Assembly (NCBI GenBank): GCA_914767715.1
Contig: OU612072.1
Span: 8,248,001 to 8,312,000 of the forward strand
Direction of reading: 5' to 3'
DNA length: 64,000 bases
From: Membranipora membranacea
Lineage: Eukaryota > Bryozoa > Gymnolaemata > Cheilostomatida > Membraniporidae
Shown here in pieces: positions 34,322-48,700 of the stretch. The translations under genes were made by a program, and so were the position numbers. The notes under the pieces were generated by a model that saw only the letters and a program-made list of their open reading frames with translations, was not told the DNA's origin and did no database searches. Numbering within the stretch: position 1 is the stretch's first letter; each line of letters opens with the position of its first letter.

Positions 34322-35195
34322 TTCATTTCAATCAAATAAAACATATATGATGGAGTTGTGAGCTCATTTACATTGAGAAGGCAACTCAATAAAAGCAGGT
34401 CACACTATCTGAAAGCAGGCCTAAATGTAAGAGATTTTTGGCATATTAACCAATTGGATACAAATCAGAAAACTTTGAACTAGACAAATACTGATAGGTT
34501 CATTGGAGAGCATGGTACCTAAATTAATAATAAAAATCTCTCTTTCCCTGTAGGACCTTGTGATACGGTACTAATAATATAAAAAGAAGAACTGGCCAGC
34601 TAGCTGCTAGACATCATGACAGTACAAACAGATAGTAATATGGAAAAATTAGGTCATTCATCTATTCTGAGTAAAGTCTTTGTATCGACATGAAAATTGA
34701 CTTGTAGCCGGCTGGCATACCTGTCCTTATATTGTTGAACATGGATATTTACATCAGGCCATGCCTTGGTATTAAAAGAATCGACCGGCTAGTTATGAGA
34801 TAGCGTTTATATAACTTTCTTCTGTATTTCCAAGCAGTTAAGTATCATTTTTTTCTGATCGTCCCAAAGCAGTATTAAATGGTGGTACACCTTGTGATTA
34901 TCAGAGTGAGTACAGTCTTGAGTCAGTGAGTACCTCACACTTCCTAATGCAAAACCAAATAAGTATCTCAACAATGGCAGATTGTTAAATAGCTCTCTCC
35001 AAATAATGCAAAGAAATATCCATTGATGTATAAGCCATTTAAACGAGGAATCAGTCTACACATCAAGCTCACGAGCAATCAAGTCTTCTTTATCATGACA
35101 GAGGTAAAATGATATCAATGAAGAGAAAGAGCGATATATAAGCGTTTGTGAGGGTGAGATGGTTATGTTCTATAGCGAGACGTACCATTCTATAA
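34322..35195. other. Intergenic, no gene recognised
   Basis: AT-rich, with no coding signal or repeat structure that I could support. Confidence 0.5.
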
Positions 35196-35203
35196 TGCGA
35201 CCT

Positions 35204-35481
35204 AGATCCAATTGCCTGCAGTACAGTTGCTCCCTTTCACTGGTCACGCTGCAGGCAAAATGATTAATAATTTACTACAAATCAGTTAGGATTGTCTTGA
35301 TAAATGCCCCTGACAACAGATTGTACCTTTTATACACAACAATGTCAAGAGGTATGGGTTTCACAGCAATTGACAAAATTCCAACGGATTGATTATTAAT
35401 TCTTAGTCCCTTTGCCTGCGGCGTGACCAGCGGAGGGGGAGCAACTCCAAATGTAGGCAAATGGACCCAATTTGGTTTAAG
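35204..35481. mobile_element. hAT-like MITE with 8-bp target-site duplication
   Basis: Perfect 8-bp direct repeats TGCGACCT at 35196-35203 and 35482-35489 flank 278 bp with inverted ends of about 60 bp. The ends share gttgctccc, ctggtcacg and gcaggcaaa in matching order. An 8-bp duplication is the size hAT transposases make. There is no transposase inside, so the element is nonautonomous. Confidence 0.8.
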
Positions 35482-35489
35482 TGCGACCT

Positions 35490-36577
35490 TACATTCTATA
35501 AAAAGACGTTGCGTTGTGTAGGATCCTCCTTTATTGTCAACTCATTTACAGAAAGACAGACGAAACATTATAAGGAGGCAATGATGGCATATTGTATAAA
35601 AATATATATTAATAAATTTCTCTTGGCTTAGATAATTATGTAAAGATAAATGTGTAACATTCATAAATAATCATTATGTGAATTACTCATGCGCAGCCTC
35701 AGGTCTCATTTCTGATTAAGATATAGCATCAAACATCTTAATGTATCTCTGGTTAGGATGACAAGAAAATATACAAAAAAACACATGGCAATAATGGTGT
35801 CCAACAATATCCATTGCACAAGTATACGACTTTGCGCACAGTAAACAAGACATGACTGTACTAAGATGCATGCATGTATGCTGTCAAATACTTAATAGGT
35901 GATTATTTGACTAATTTAACAGCTCATCACAACCTTATGCCACTTGCTGTGAAAAAAAGGGGGAAGAGAAAACTACATAGCTCATAAAAACTTATTCTGA
36001 TTAGATAAACCAATTATTAATGGTAGCCTTTGATGAAAGTGATTCCATTATTTTGCTTAAAGACCTCATGTAATCAATGTGTATTATAAAAAAATACCAT
36101 TTAAATCTATGTAGTAGTATATAACCAGTCCACTAATACTACTCGCCATTAAAATAAATGCCAATATCTGAGTTGTCTCCCCTGGAGCTCAGACTAGCCT
36201 GCAATCATATATAATGACACTTGAGTCTTTATGGCCACATTATATAGTCTTGACACACAGACAGTAGTATTATGGATATTTCACGATGTTACAGTTCAAG
36301 AAATAGTTGTCTGCCCGCACAGTAGACGTCAACATCGGTATAAACGCCCCCGAAACAAGCTAAACATATTGTCATTTAAAATTTAATTTAAAAAATTGTT
36401 ATTTAAATTTTTTTGGAATACTCCTGAATGAGACCTCATAAAATATTATTGCATATTGTTGAGGATACACTAAACGTATAAACATGATTTATATACAAGC
36501 AAAATTTATATATACTTCCAGATATTTCGTACTTAAATGTTAGCTATGATAAAATTAAATTTTTAGATTTGAGACAT
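35490..36577. other. 3' flank or UTR of the RFX gene
   Basis: No open frame of note. The minus strand has an AATAAA at about 35530-35535, roughly 1 kb after the stop, a possible poly(A) signal. Confidence 0.45.
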
Positions 36578-36761
36578 TTAACGGCTGATTACAGAACCCA
36601 CAGGGCTTCCTTCTCCTCCGTTGATCTGAGGTGATGATAGCTGGTTACCAAGGTTACGCCGGGCTATATAGTCTGAGTCGTGCACTGCGGGGTGTGAGTG
36701 AATAGATGGAGCTGATGTGGTGTGCTTTAGATGTGCAGCCTCACCAGAATGTTGCCTTTTC
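36578..36761 (-). CDS. RFX7: RFX gene exon 14 (C-terminus, stop)
   Basis: 184 bp; starts with basic R-K-R-Q-H, a possible nuclear localisation signal, and ends V-I-S-R with TAA at 36578-36580. Confidence 0.85.
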
Positions 36762-39700
36762 CTATAGATAAAAAATTGAATATGTATGAGCCATTTGTAA
36801 CACATAAACAGGAGTTGTCCACTTATAGATCCTGATTCGAGCTACCAATTTTAGGAACTTACCTTATTTTTGCTGACCCAGGGAGTTTCAGACAATGTCT
36901 CAAACTCCATGGTGGTGCTGCTTCATTCTCAATTAAGTGCAGCTGAATTTCAATTCATACTTAACTGAAAACTGTTGGATACTTGCTTAGCTGACTTCCA
37001 AAAACTTTGTAAAGCAATTATTTATCTGGGGTGCTTGGTTGAATATAGGTTAATATAGTCAAAGACACAGAGTTCTGTTACAAAGAAGGGATTGTAAAGT
37101 AGTTGGTCACGCAATATCTATTCACATCAATTCGGTCGGACAAAGATAAGTAAATATGAGATAAACAAAATAAAAACAGAACATGACTTGATCTATATTT
37201 ACCGTTTGGTGAGAGGCTGAGCTGGTGGTGACATAGTACCGACCAGAGAACTGGTCGCTGTCACTCTCTGTGGTATCTGTGGATATAGCGCTGATGGTGA
37301 CTGCCTCGACTGCTGACTGGACAAGGAGTAATCTCCTCCTGTCCCATAATGCATCCTCAGCTCACGACTCGGAGTTAGAACAGGCCGGAAGTTACCTACA
37401 GAGTAGGAAATAACCCGGTCAGTATAACGTGATGCTCAGTTGTGACCAGCAACTTAAGTAATTGATGTAGGCTAAGCATAAGGCTAGTAGGATGTATCTG
37501 AAAATCACATAAGTCAAAAAACCGCAAAACCCCCAACATCAAACCCTTGTCAGAGCAGAAAACCAAATGAAGTGAATCGGAAAGTGCGCGAGTTCGATCT
37601 TATATGACCTGCACACAGACAGGTTTTTCTTATATTATATGTTTTTGACTCCTAATGGAAAACATTCCTCAGAATAATGTCGATAAACCTTGTTGAAAAT
37701 ACACGGAGCAGAGGACGTAAAGAACTGGTTGATTAAAATCCGATGTCTTATCACTCGCCCATCATGAGGCATTGGTGGCGAAATATTATTGCCTTATCGG
37801 CGAGGCCGCAATATCTGCGCTAATTTGCTCTCTGTTTGCAGGCAAGTCTGAGCACACCTGGGGGACCAACCAATCCCCAGTAGAAGATGGACTGCAGTGG
37901 GATTCGAACCCACAACCTTCAACACTTGCGTGTTGAAGTCCGGCGCTCTAACCAACTGAGCCACCTCCTACTCCCATGGTCAGAATTTGTAGGACCTTTA
38001 CTTACCATTAGGTGTGCTGGGAGGAGAGTTGAGATCAACAACTGATGACGTATTATTACTGCTACTAACTGCTGCCGAGGTTCTCTGAGCAGCAGCGGCA
38101 GCATATCCTAGCTGAGGGCCTGAATGATGCCTGTAACAAAAAAACGATATATAAGACTGAGCTCTCAACACCAGCAAACCAGTATTCTTGAGTTCTATGG
38201 GTCCCTGAGACCTGAACCCAGGTTGATTCCAGTTACCTCGGCCAGCCTTTTCTCAAAGACAAGGCAAGAACTAGTAGTCATCTAGCCAATGCGTTGTGTC
38301 TGATTGGTTTGGTTGGGGGTAGTCCACTCCACTCATCCTATCAGAGCCAACTCATCGGCTAGTTATCATTATATTGATACTCTCATGGCAGCATTAATAA
38401 AAAATAACCTTCACCGAATGCTCAGGCTGTAATTGGGAGCACATTTTTTTCCTGACCTAGAATCAGAATTGAAAGTTGAAATGAAATTACATCATATTCT
38501 ATCTGCATGATACTCGAATTGTGCCTTGTTTGCATGTGTTGTGTTCCTGACCAAAACATAATCCCAATGTTTGTGGGGTAAATTGGAGCCCTGCAGCATC
38601 CTCCACATCTAAATGACGCGTTAATTTCTTTCTAACAATGCATTATCTTCTTTCTAACAATCGGTGACTTTGCAAAAGAAAGGAGAAAATACAGGATATG
38701 ATGGATGTCGATGCTGATTATGGACAATTATTATGATTTTACATGGTATGAATACTATGAAATAACTATTTATTTTACTTTATGCCCTCAGCAAAAAATT
38801 GTTATCAAACTATTGAGAATTTGACCAACATAACTCTCATTTGCATAAAATGATGATAAAATGATGGAGTTTATTTATAGACCATTATATATCATCTATT
38901 CAGAACAATTGTTTGGTAGCTGTGGTTGAAATAATCCAAAATGCATGCTCAACTGTAATACACACAATTGAAGACATATTTTACTGTTTTCTCATTGATA
39001 AATTCAAATAAATTTATAAGTACACAAAGTAAATATAGATTTCCAGTTTGCAAAATATGCAAATTAGATATCGGATACAACCTCCAAACATTTGGTTTTG
39101 ATATATGCTATGGGTGGAAAAATTCATATAGACGACTCTCCTTTACATGACGCAATTCAAAACTAATGCCTTGATCATGAGAACACAAAACAAAATATCC
39201 AATTTGTATTCTGGCAGTTAGCTACGGCTTCATGCAAAGGAAATTGAATAACAAATCATTTTTTCCCTATTAAGTCATAAAATTTGCCCTTCTTCCACCT
39301 GCTTTTTCCTGAGCTTTTGAGCGATTTTGCAACAACAGCATAGTCGTTAAACAATCTTTGGATGGCGTAACTCTAAGAGAAACTTATTATGAATAATTTG
39401 GACTTTTTTCTCACGACGCAATCATTAGTAAGCGGTGGTTGATCCTTGCTTTTGACAGGTAATTTTAGGAAACAGACAGTCTCAAATTTGGGTGAATGAC
39501 CTGTTAACTGGTTTTTGTTTGGATCAGGTGCTCAGATAAAATGATTCTAATATTATTTCATGTACTAATGGTAACCTTTTGGTTTGTGGAGTAAAACCCA
39601 TAGACTTAATATAATATATAGGTATGTATTAAGTCTACATCAAAACCTTTTTTTCCACAGTTTGATTGAATAATGCCACATTGAGAAACAATCAAATCTG

Positions 39701-42700
39701 TTGACACCATAGCACGTGTGAGAGGTAGCCCGCAGGCTAATCTATAACTGTCGCAGGCGGCTTTGTAACTGTCGTACTCCAAGACCCTCAAGTCTGTTAA
39801 ATTGGCGGATAAACACGGCTTCGTTACATAACCACCATTGGATTGTTTACATAATATAAGTCTAGGAAAACAAGGCAGATGATGAAGCCTGGTAAAAACT
39901 GAAGCCTCAGACCAAGGGGAAGGGTGACGACCGACTAACACATTATTCTTGTCTGTCCCTAGATGGATTTTAGCTGGAGGGCCAGGCTGTGTGTTAATGC
40001 TAACTCGGTCGACCCCCGACCCCCCCCCCCCCCCCCCGCAAGGCTTCCTTATAACCATATACTCTCATAGGTACTGCCAGCTAAGCCGACTGCACCCAAG
40101 CAAGTTTTGCAGCTGTGGGTTTGACAGCTAAAGTTATCATTAGCCAAATGAAATGAATATTGGGGCTTCGATTTAAGCCCAAAGACGTCAAAATATTAGA
40201 TAGGGCTGTCTAAAAATTCTCAGACTATTATTGTTGAGCTGTTAATGTTGGGGTGCATGTTTGTGAGGTTGATAATTATCGCTGGTGCACACTCTAGCTG
40301 ACAAAGGTTACCCTATAATTGTGATTTTTTGTATAATATGTCTGTGCAGTGCTTCATAAACAGACATATTGCTTCATGTTCATCACTACAAATAATATCA
40401 TAATATAATAAATTATGTGTATGTGTGACTAGAAAATTAGGTGTTGTTATGATCAGAAAATCATATAGCGCAAACCAATTCAATGATAACTTTTGGGTCT
40501 ATAAGAATATTACATAATACATTGATATGCACTGTCTGCGCTGTGGAAACCAAATCAATGTGTTTTAATAACAAAAATAAAAAATTTAAATTTAAATCCC
40601 TTCCTTTACTGGCACATATAGAGAGCTAAATTTGTCATGAGTCGGATTCTTCCCTTGCTTGCTATAGCTTGCTATAAAAAAACCTTAGAATCCTGAAATA
40701 AGTTATTTTTAATTAGAATCTAGATTGATAAATGCTTGATTCTGACCATTTCAGGCCTTTCTTTAGGTAATAAATTAAAAGAAATCAGGTAATAAGATAT
40801 TCTTACATCAAAAGTAGATGTTCTCTTGGCGATAGGTTTACCCATAAAAAAAAACTATTTTTTGATCAGGTTGAACGAAGGGGTTGAACAAAGAAAACAA
40901 GTTCTATTTTAGCTGGTTTACCTTTATGAGCCCTAATACACCTCCAAAAAAAACAAAATCATATCAACAGCTTTTTGGTTTACAGCTTAAATGAGAGCGT
41001 TGTTGAGATATTTCGGACAGATTCATGTATAAAAGCTCAATATTTACTTTACAGGTATATTTTAAGACTCAATTGTGGCTGTTAATGTCTTGGTGTCTAG
41101 CGTGATTAACAAAGTGTCATTAACAAAGCTTGACATTAACTGCCATTTGAAACGTGGGTGATGAAAGTTTAGGGATAATAGACAAACACACAATGACAGA
41201 CATGTTCGCTCTTAGTTACCAATGATTACACATAGCAGCCGAGACCAGTATGCGACAAGTCTGAGGGCACGCCACAGGCCTGCGGGCGATGATACCCCCG
41301 ATGCAGTGTGGATATGATGCGGGCGGATGTGTCTATCATGAATTTAATGACGAAACAAAGCTAGCTGATTTCTACTGCGATTGCTTGTGATTGAACTTAC
41401 AAATGATTGTTAATTGACCAAATCCCGCAACAAACGAAAGTGGTATAAGATCGATTTGACAAAAAAAAACAGAATCAAATGATGTTTGTAAGTTAAAGGA
41501 AGGTAGCAAAACTTCGGGACTTGAAAATCACTTCATCCATTGCGGTCAGACCGCTTAGCTAGACAGCAAGAGGTAAGGCCCTTCACTCATACCAGGACTT
41601 TCTCTGACTGCCCGCCATCCAGGGTATAGTTTTATTTGGGTGCTGGTGGATTGTCGAGGGTAGCCAGCCAGTTATTTTGGCCGCAGAGCCTTGCTAATGA
41701 CAGACGTTGTAACATGTTGATAGGTTTCTGCAGCACCTACACAGAATGGTGACAGCACACATCATCCCGGAGTAAACAGGAAGCATTACCCTCGACCCTC
41801 AGGAAATATTATGCTAGGCGGGCATCTCAGCTGTCAGCTAACGTGTAAGCCGCAGGAAATGGCCTCGCGTCCTGACACGAGTTAATTATTAACAGCATCT
41901 CCGGCGGTGGGCTAAAAGCACCCTTACAGACATTTCTATCCTGTGCCTAACATACAATTTACCCAAATAAGAGTGCCGAGAGAACAGATTGCACAAATAA
42001 AGTCCGCTTGGGCAAGTGTGATTATTAACGATGGATCGACAGAAAATATTATTTGAAGAACACAAAGTGTTCAATATTCCCATTTTGTAACCTTTGTGAC
42101 AACCTTTCATTATTGAAACTCAGATTATTGCAGCGGGCATTCAGACAAAAAATTATGATATGTTATGAGATGAAAATGATGTCGAATAAAAATGTCATGT
42201 CACGTCCTTTCCTTTGAGAAATTTTTTTCTTGTTGCAGGGAATGCTAATAATACCAGTCAATAACTACTTGGCTTTAACAATTTATGAAACCAGATGTTT
42301 GAATTAATAACATTTGGCTGCAGATGGCACAAAGGACATGATTTTAAGCCAGGCAATAAAGATTTTTTTCTGGCAAATTAGGCAATCAAATTCCTTTCCA
42401 TACATAGTTTATCATGGTAAAATGCTATTTGAATAATTTATTATGCAAAAGGGGGTGTAGTATTGAAGACCAATTTTCGTGCATTAAAACACCTCACTCA
42501 TTCATGGAGCTAGATAATTGCAGATGGCATGTAATTATCGCTGACATTGAAGAGATATATCAGTAACAGACTAGAAGTAATATACCTTCAAGGTACATTG
42601 ACCAGATTTCAAAACAAGCAGTTACATAATTCTACAGCATGCCTTACTGACCGACTTTATGGAAATTGCCCTGCGTTTCGGTAATCTAACCCCAAATTTG

Positions 42701-45700
42701 CATCGGAAAATATGTATTTTCTTTCATCTTGGAAAATTAAAAAAAAAGATGTTGACCAAAAAGCATCATCATCAATTCCCACGAATGGTTGAAAGACACA
42801 GGTGCTTCACGTAAATTAATCGAAGTCTTCATATTCCTTTCAATTCTGAACATTGCAACTAAAAATATTAAAGAGGAATAGAAGAGACAACCTGATGAAG
42901 ACAAAGTGATTGATCTACCTACACTGACCTATATCTGTGTTGTTGAGCAGCAGCAGCAGCAGCACCGTGATTGGTTCCTTGTGTAAGTAGGTCATATATG
43001 AGACTATTTGGTTGCGATGCTGTGTGAGCGTGAGGGATCTGTGGTGGGGGAGGAGGGGGTGGTGGCTGAGAGACACCTTCAGGACCCTCCGACCGAGGAG
43101 CTGTGCAGGAGTAGTTCACTGGTCCTTGTGCCTGCAAAATCAAAACTCTAACTTACTGCATACGTTTACAAGAGAAATTAAAAATCAACTCTACAAGAAG
43201 TAGATTAAAATTCAGGTCCAGCTGATCAAACAGGACAACTTAGAATCGCTGTTCAAGCTCTACCACTCGGGTGTTGCGATGTGTCCCTTCATGAAGCCAT
43301 TAATGCAAAACTTGTATGTATGGTTAAAATCATCTACAGCGAAAGACTGATAGAATATTTTCAGTCCTCTTTTGGTTTCAAAATTTTGTAAATATTCTGA
43401 AAAATCACTCACAGACATAGGGCGAGATCTGTTGATGTTGTTTGCACCGCCGCCGACATCTCCGGCAGCTTTCTGCTGATCCAACATCTCAACATGGCTA
43501 CCGCTGGAGGATCCTTGGTCTATGATGTTGAATAGTTCATTTATTTCAAGCTCATCACTGTCATTATGACTCCCAGTGTTGCCAGCACCTCGACTGTAGT
43601 CTATCCTCCCATGCTGTTGGTAATGCTGCATATCACTGAATGCATTGTGTACATAGTTCACCAGATTTTCTGGAGCAGCGTTATGGTTACTGGGGCCCAT
43701 GCCTCCATCTTTGATAGGAATGAATGCGCTGTTGTTGTTTCTTGAAAAGTCTGATCTCTGGAAGTTAGTATTATCTTGATTGCTGTATTGGGTTTGCTGT
43801 TGATTCATGTTTTGTGCATCACCACTATTAGGGTACGAATAGTATCCATTGTCTGTTGTTTCATAGTATTCTACAATAGCAAATTGTTGCACATGTTAAA
43901 AAAAAATGGTAAGGCAATGTCAGGGTGGTAACTTTGAGCAGCACGTAGAATAAAGTTTATTTATCCAGATAACAGCCTGTACATGTGTGTGTATGCTCAC
44001 GTCTACAAAAACTTCAAGGAAAATGTACTTTAATTTAGGCACTCAAATTGTTTGTTTATCAGGTAAATAAAGAGCAATAATTACTCTCCAATGTCCTTAC
44101 CTTGCTGAACTGGTGTGTTTCTAGCACTGTTTGGTAGGCTGATACAGTTCTGAGGTGCTCTGTTCACAACGTGCTGAGAAAAGTCAAACCTCTGTTGCTG
44201 GAAGCTGGGCAGTGGTGTGGTGGGGCAGCTCTGTATGCGGGGATCAAACTGGTAATGTGGCTGTGGTGTGACAGTGGTGGCAGCAGTGGGATGTGACATC
44301 TGCTGTGTATACTGGTGATGTACAGGTGTGTTACGCTCACTGCCTACCGAGCTACTACACTGTTAATGATATAAAAAGCACATGTTAGAGAAATGTGGGT
44401 TAAAATCTGTCTCTGTCTGAAGATTGAGAAATAAAGGTGCCTGTTTGCAAAAGCCAAGAGTCCTGTGTGAACTTGTTTTTATTCATATTCCTGGAAAGTC
44501 ATGAATCAACGTGAATAATCAAAAAAGTATTTCCAGGCTGGATGAAAAGCGGAGACGACTTGCAAGGATGAAAACATTTCCCGCAAACATTTTTTTAATT
44601 ATAATCATCCAAAAGGTACGAGTTCTTATTAAAACTAAATTTAAGAGACTGTGCCAGAGGACTGCATGTTATTATTCAGAGAAATTTTAAACTTCATCTA
44701 TCGTCTTTCTCACAATCTGGGTCTCACCTGCATAGGAGTCAATGCTCCCACTTGCATGCCTACCCCATTCTCAGCTGCACTACCATATCCGTTTCTGTAG
44801 TTTATTGGATAGAGTGGCTTCTGAACAACTTGTCCATCAGAAAAGACCGGAGATGTACAAGCTGAGTTCGACACTGACATTGCTACAACATAAATCGGAC
44901 AGGATGAAAAATGAATGATAGCCATTTTGGGGGGAAAAAGTCCAAACATAGCATGATTTCGCTATCATAAGCCGGTGATATTTTTTGCTGTTTCATATCC
45001 ACGTGGCCAATCAAAGTACCGAAGCCCTACATCGCCACGTGTCCCATCGGGCTAACATGACCTGACTAGATTTTGACATCAGGACTCATTTAGTTACGAT
45101 AAGCACGCTACTAAATTCTGCTGTAAACAGCTGATTGCTCCGGTTTATTACAGCCCGAAGCCTGATAACGCTACACAACAATAAACTTATATCAAGGGTT
45201 CGGCTCTGTTTAATAAACAATGATAAGAGTTTGATTGGAGAGTCAGTAAAAGGTCAAGTAGAGAACTGACACCACCTATTGTTGCCACAAACAGCTGAGT
45301 TAGATCAGATGATATACAGAATTGCGACATATGCCATTGTATACAAGTTGCTGAAATTCCAAAACAAAACATTTTGATGACCCTACTGTATTTTGCTGCT
45401 TTATTTGTTATCAATCCTAGCCTTTATTTCACTGACAGTAATTTGACCAAGAATCGGCAGCTAGTGTGCTACTAGCCGAAGTGTGTGGTATTATCACAGA
45501 CTAAGGATATATCTATACTCTGCGGTATTATTGTTTTGATGAAAAATTGTCCAACTGACAGACCACGCAAGATGTAACCTAAAACCAATAAATCATTCAG
45601 TTCATATTTTCTCTAGATTTCCCTTAGATGTGCGCTTGTTGATTCACAATAGCTGATTCAAGTTTCAAATCTCAAGGGTCAATGCCCTAGCAATCATTGC

Positions 45701-48700
45701 CACCATGCAACGACTGATGTGCGCACGTTTCAAACTGGTGAGAATTTTTGAGGAAATTCGTATTTCTAAAAATAAAATGATAGATAACAAGATCAGAGAA
45801 CAGATAACAATTTCCTAATTTGGGTGCATCTATGAACCAGCATTTTTCTTCTTCTACGAAACAGATTTGAGATGGCTAGTCCTGATATCTTTCAATACAT
45901 GATCAATACACATGACAAACAGTCAATATATAGCGCTGCCAGCTGTGAGTGGACCTAATCAGACAGATAGATTCTGCCATTGCGCAACTCTATGATTGAA
46001 ACAGACACAAAGAACCAAAACAAGTTAACATTTAGGGAGAGTTATCACAACCATGAACCAAAAATCGAGCATCAGATTTACCAACTTGGTTGAAATCGTT
46101 GATATTTACTGTTAATTTTTTTTCGTTAAACAAGTGAAATCCGGATCATGTTTACCTATGAGTATTTATAATCTTGGTGTTTACTGTTTTTTCTTCTTCT
46201 TGCTTTGAGGTGTTTATGTTGTTTTTTCATCACATATATTCAAAGTGGATGATTGTTTTGTGGGCCATTTTTATACATGATGGGTCAGAAACGCAATGAT
46301 ATTATCTGACATCATTTTAAGACTGCAGTCTTAACTAAATCCACAACAATATTTGTGAGGGGCATGAAAAGATTCCATATTGAGTGTCATGTTATTTATC
46401 ATGGATATACAGCTATATTTAAATTTCTTCATAGCTGGTTCTAAAAAAAGCTGGTTCATTGACCTCAATTAAAAAGGTCTAATCCTTTCACTCGTCCCAG
46501 TGCCTATTTAACGAAAACAAACTTCACTTTACATACTCATCCAGCTTGCAGACAGCCACATTATAAAGTAAACATGTTTACCGTTAACAATGTCAAAAAT
46601 ACCTTACTGATGTCATAGCGGCTTGCCTTATCTATGACGTCAGCTACTATCAGCTGTGGTTGGAGTGATTCAAACAAAGAGACAATATAATTAAACTTTT
46701 TGTATCCTGTCTCACTTGCTGCTTTTGCCCCTGGAGGTCAAGTAGCGAACAAACCCATATTTTGAGTTTGCTAAAAGTACATTGTCAAATATCATCAAAT
46801 TATGCAAATTTTCTCAAGCAAGGTCGTTTACCTTGTAAAGTGCCTATGACATTACCAAAAGCTCACCTACTATGCTTTGTGACTTATCTAAGAACTGTAT
46901 TCGCAAAAATTTAATCCAAATTCTTGCCTGAACCTAAGTGTGGCAGTTTCATATTCTGGGCACCCTCTCCATGGCTAATTGAGTATATCCTAGCTTGCCT
47001 ATTTTTCCATTAAAAGCCGTGAAACCACTTTGAGCATGTGCACCAATTAATTCAGGTCGGTTTTCTTTGCACCGTAGCGACTGAACTAATTCAAATGTGC
47101 TTCCCAGTTCTCCAGTTTGGGTGGGGTGACTTTCTCAGTTTGAGAACTCAAGCACATTTGATTAATCCAAACGCTACTGTGCAGAGAGACGCGTATCACA
47201 GATTCGATCTGCAAGCATTGTGCCTCATGACTAGGCCTTATTGGACACATATTATTTATCTTACCTGCATGTTCAGGTGATGTTCTGCTGCTGCCGGGCT
47301 GACTCCCAGGAGCGCTGCCGGGACAGCTATGCTGCTGCTGTTGGAGCATGTTAGCAGCTGATAGTCTCATCTGTCCCTCCGGATCAGGAGTGGAGCTAGT
47401 ACTGCCTGTGTGACTACCGGCCTGAGCGGATCTCATCTCAGGCTCGTCCACTGAACCAGCTCTACAATCAAAGTAGGATAACTGTGAGCGAATTTCCTCA
47501 TAGGTTCAACCTCAACATTTAATATCTGGAGCTATCTGTCACATCATAGGTGCTGTTGGACGTTGGTGAGAGTCTAGGGGGCTCAGACTAGGAGATATCG
47601 CTGAAAAACCATTTGTGTGGGAGCTAAATCGGCTAATAAGACTACAAGTTGATGCAGCAGTACCATTATTTGACACAGGTCGGATGTCTGCAAATTAGAA
47701 CACCATGGGATCCTCGATGCCTACTCATGAACTTTACCTTTCTCTTGTCTATTTTCATATTAATGATTACGACCATTGTCGACCGACCGGTAGGTCATCA
47801 CCAGGGCACAGGCGCAGGCACAAAGACATGAACGGCCTGAGGTAAGACGTTGAATCACTCTCACCAAACATCAAACGGCTCAAGGTACCTGCATCAAACC
47901 CACGGCTTGACTTTGCCGGTATAGAAAATAAATCACATCGCATCTTGAGAGACCGTATAAAAAAACAGTAGTGAGCATACCATCAAAAACAGCCGGTTTT
48001 CACTCACCAAGTGATAAACTTGCGGTTTTTTTTGCATGCTGGCTGCATCAAAACCTTAGGAGTGCTGGTCATGTCTTGCATGAGTGATCAATCATTAATG
48101 CATGCAGTTACGCAGTATCCTAATTCTTGAACTTGCCTTTTATAAGCAAGTCCTCAACATGGGGCATGACAGAGACCCATTAAGGCCATTAACTATTTCG
48201 CCCATGCATGAAAAGACCAACTTCAAAATGAAATAACATTCGTGCATCCTCCTTACTTTATAGACACATACCCAAGCTAGTCAATATTCCGTGCAAGCTA
48301 AAAGTAAGTCTCCTCAAAACTTCCTGAACTAAACTCTAGCCAACATTACTCCACTATGGCAGGTGACAAGTGGTGTCGTTTAAAAAGCGATTTTAACCAT
48401 TTGCGATAACTATGATAGGTTTGGGTGTATTTGAACTACATATGCTACAATTAATACATGTATTCCCTCATAGTCTGAGACTATAGCCAGGATAGCCTTA
48501 GTGTATGGGCAGACACACAAACAGTTATATTAGGACTAGTACCTGCTGTATTGCTTGTTGAGCAGTTTTTCCCTGAGCTTTTCTTGCAGTTTGAGCTGTG
48601 TCTCCCGGTGCTTGTTGACAGGCAATGGATCTGTTAATTCTGGAACAAAGTAACAGGATAAAAGTTAGAAAAGAACATGAACAAAAATTTATTTGATTCA

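Noticed and set aside
37892-37973. Functional tRNA gene on the minus strand
   Set aside because: A and B boxes are good, but the anticodon stem does not pair and the body continues into a dispersed repeat, so it is a SINE head.
39606-40058. 150-codon minus-strand open frame with Gly run
   Set aside because: It crosses a poly-C tract within RFX intron 11 and shows no splice-compatible link or known domain.
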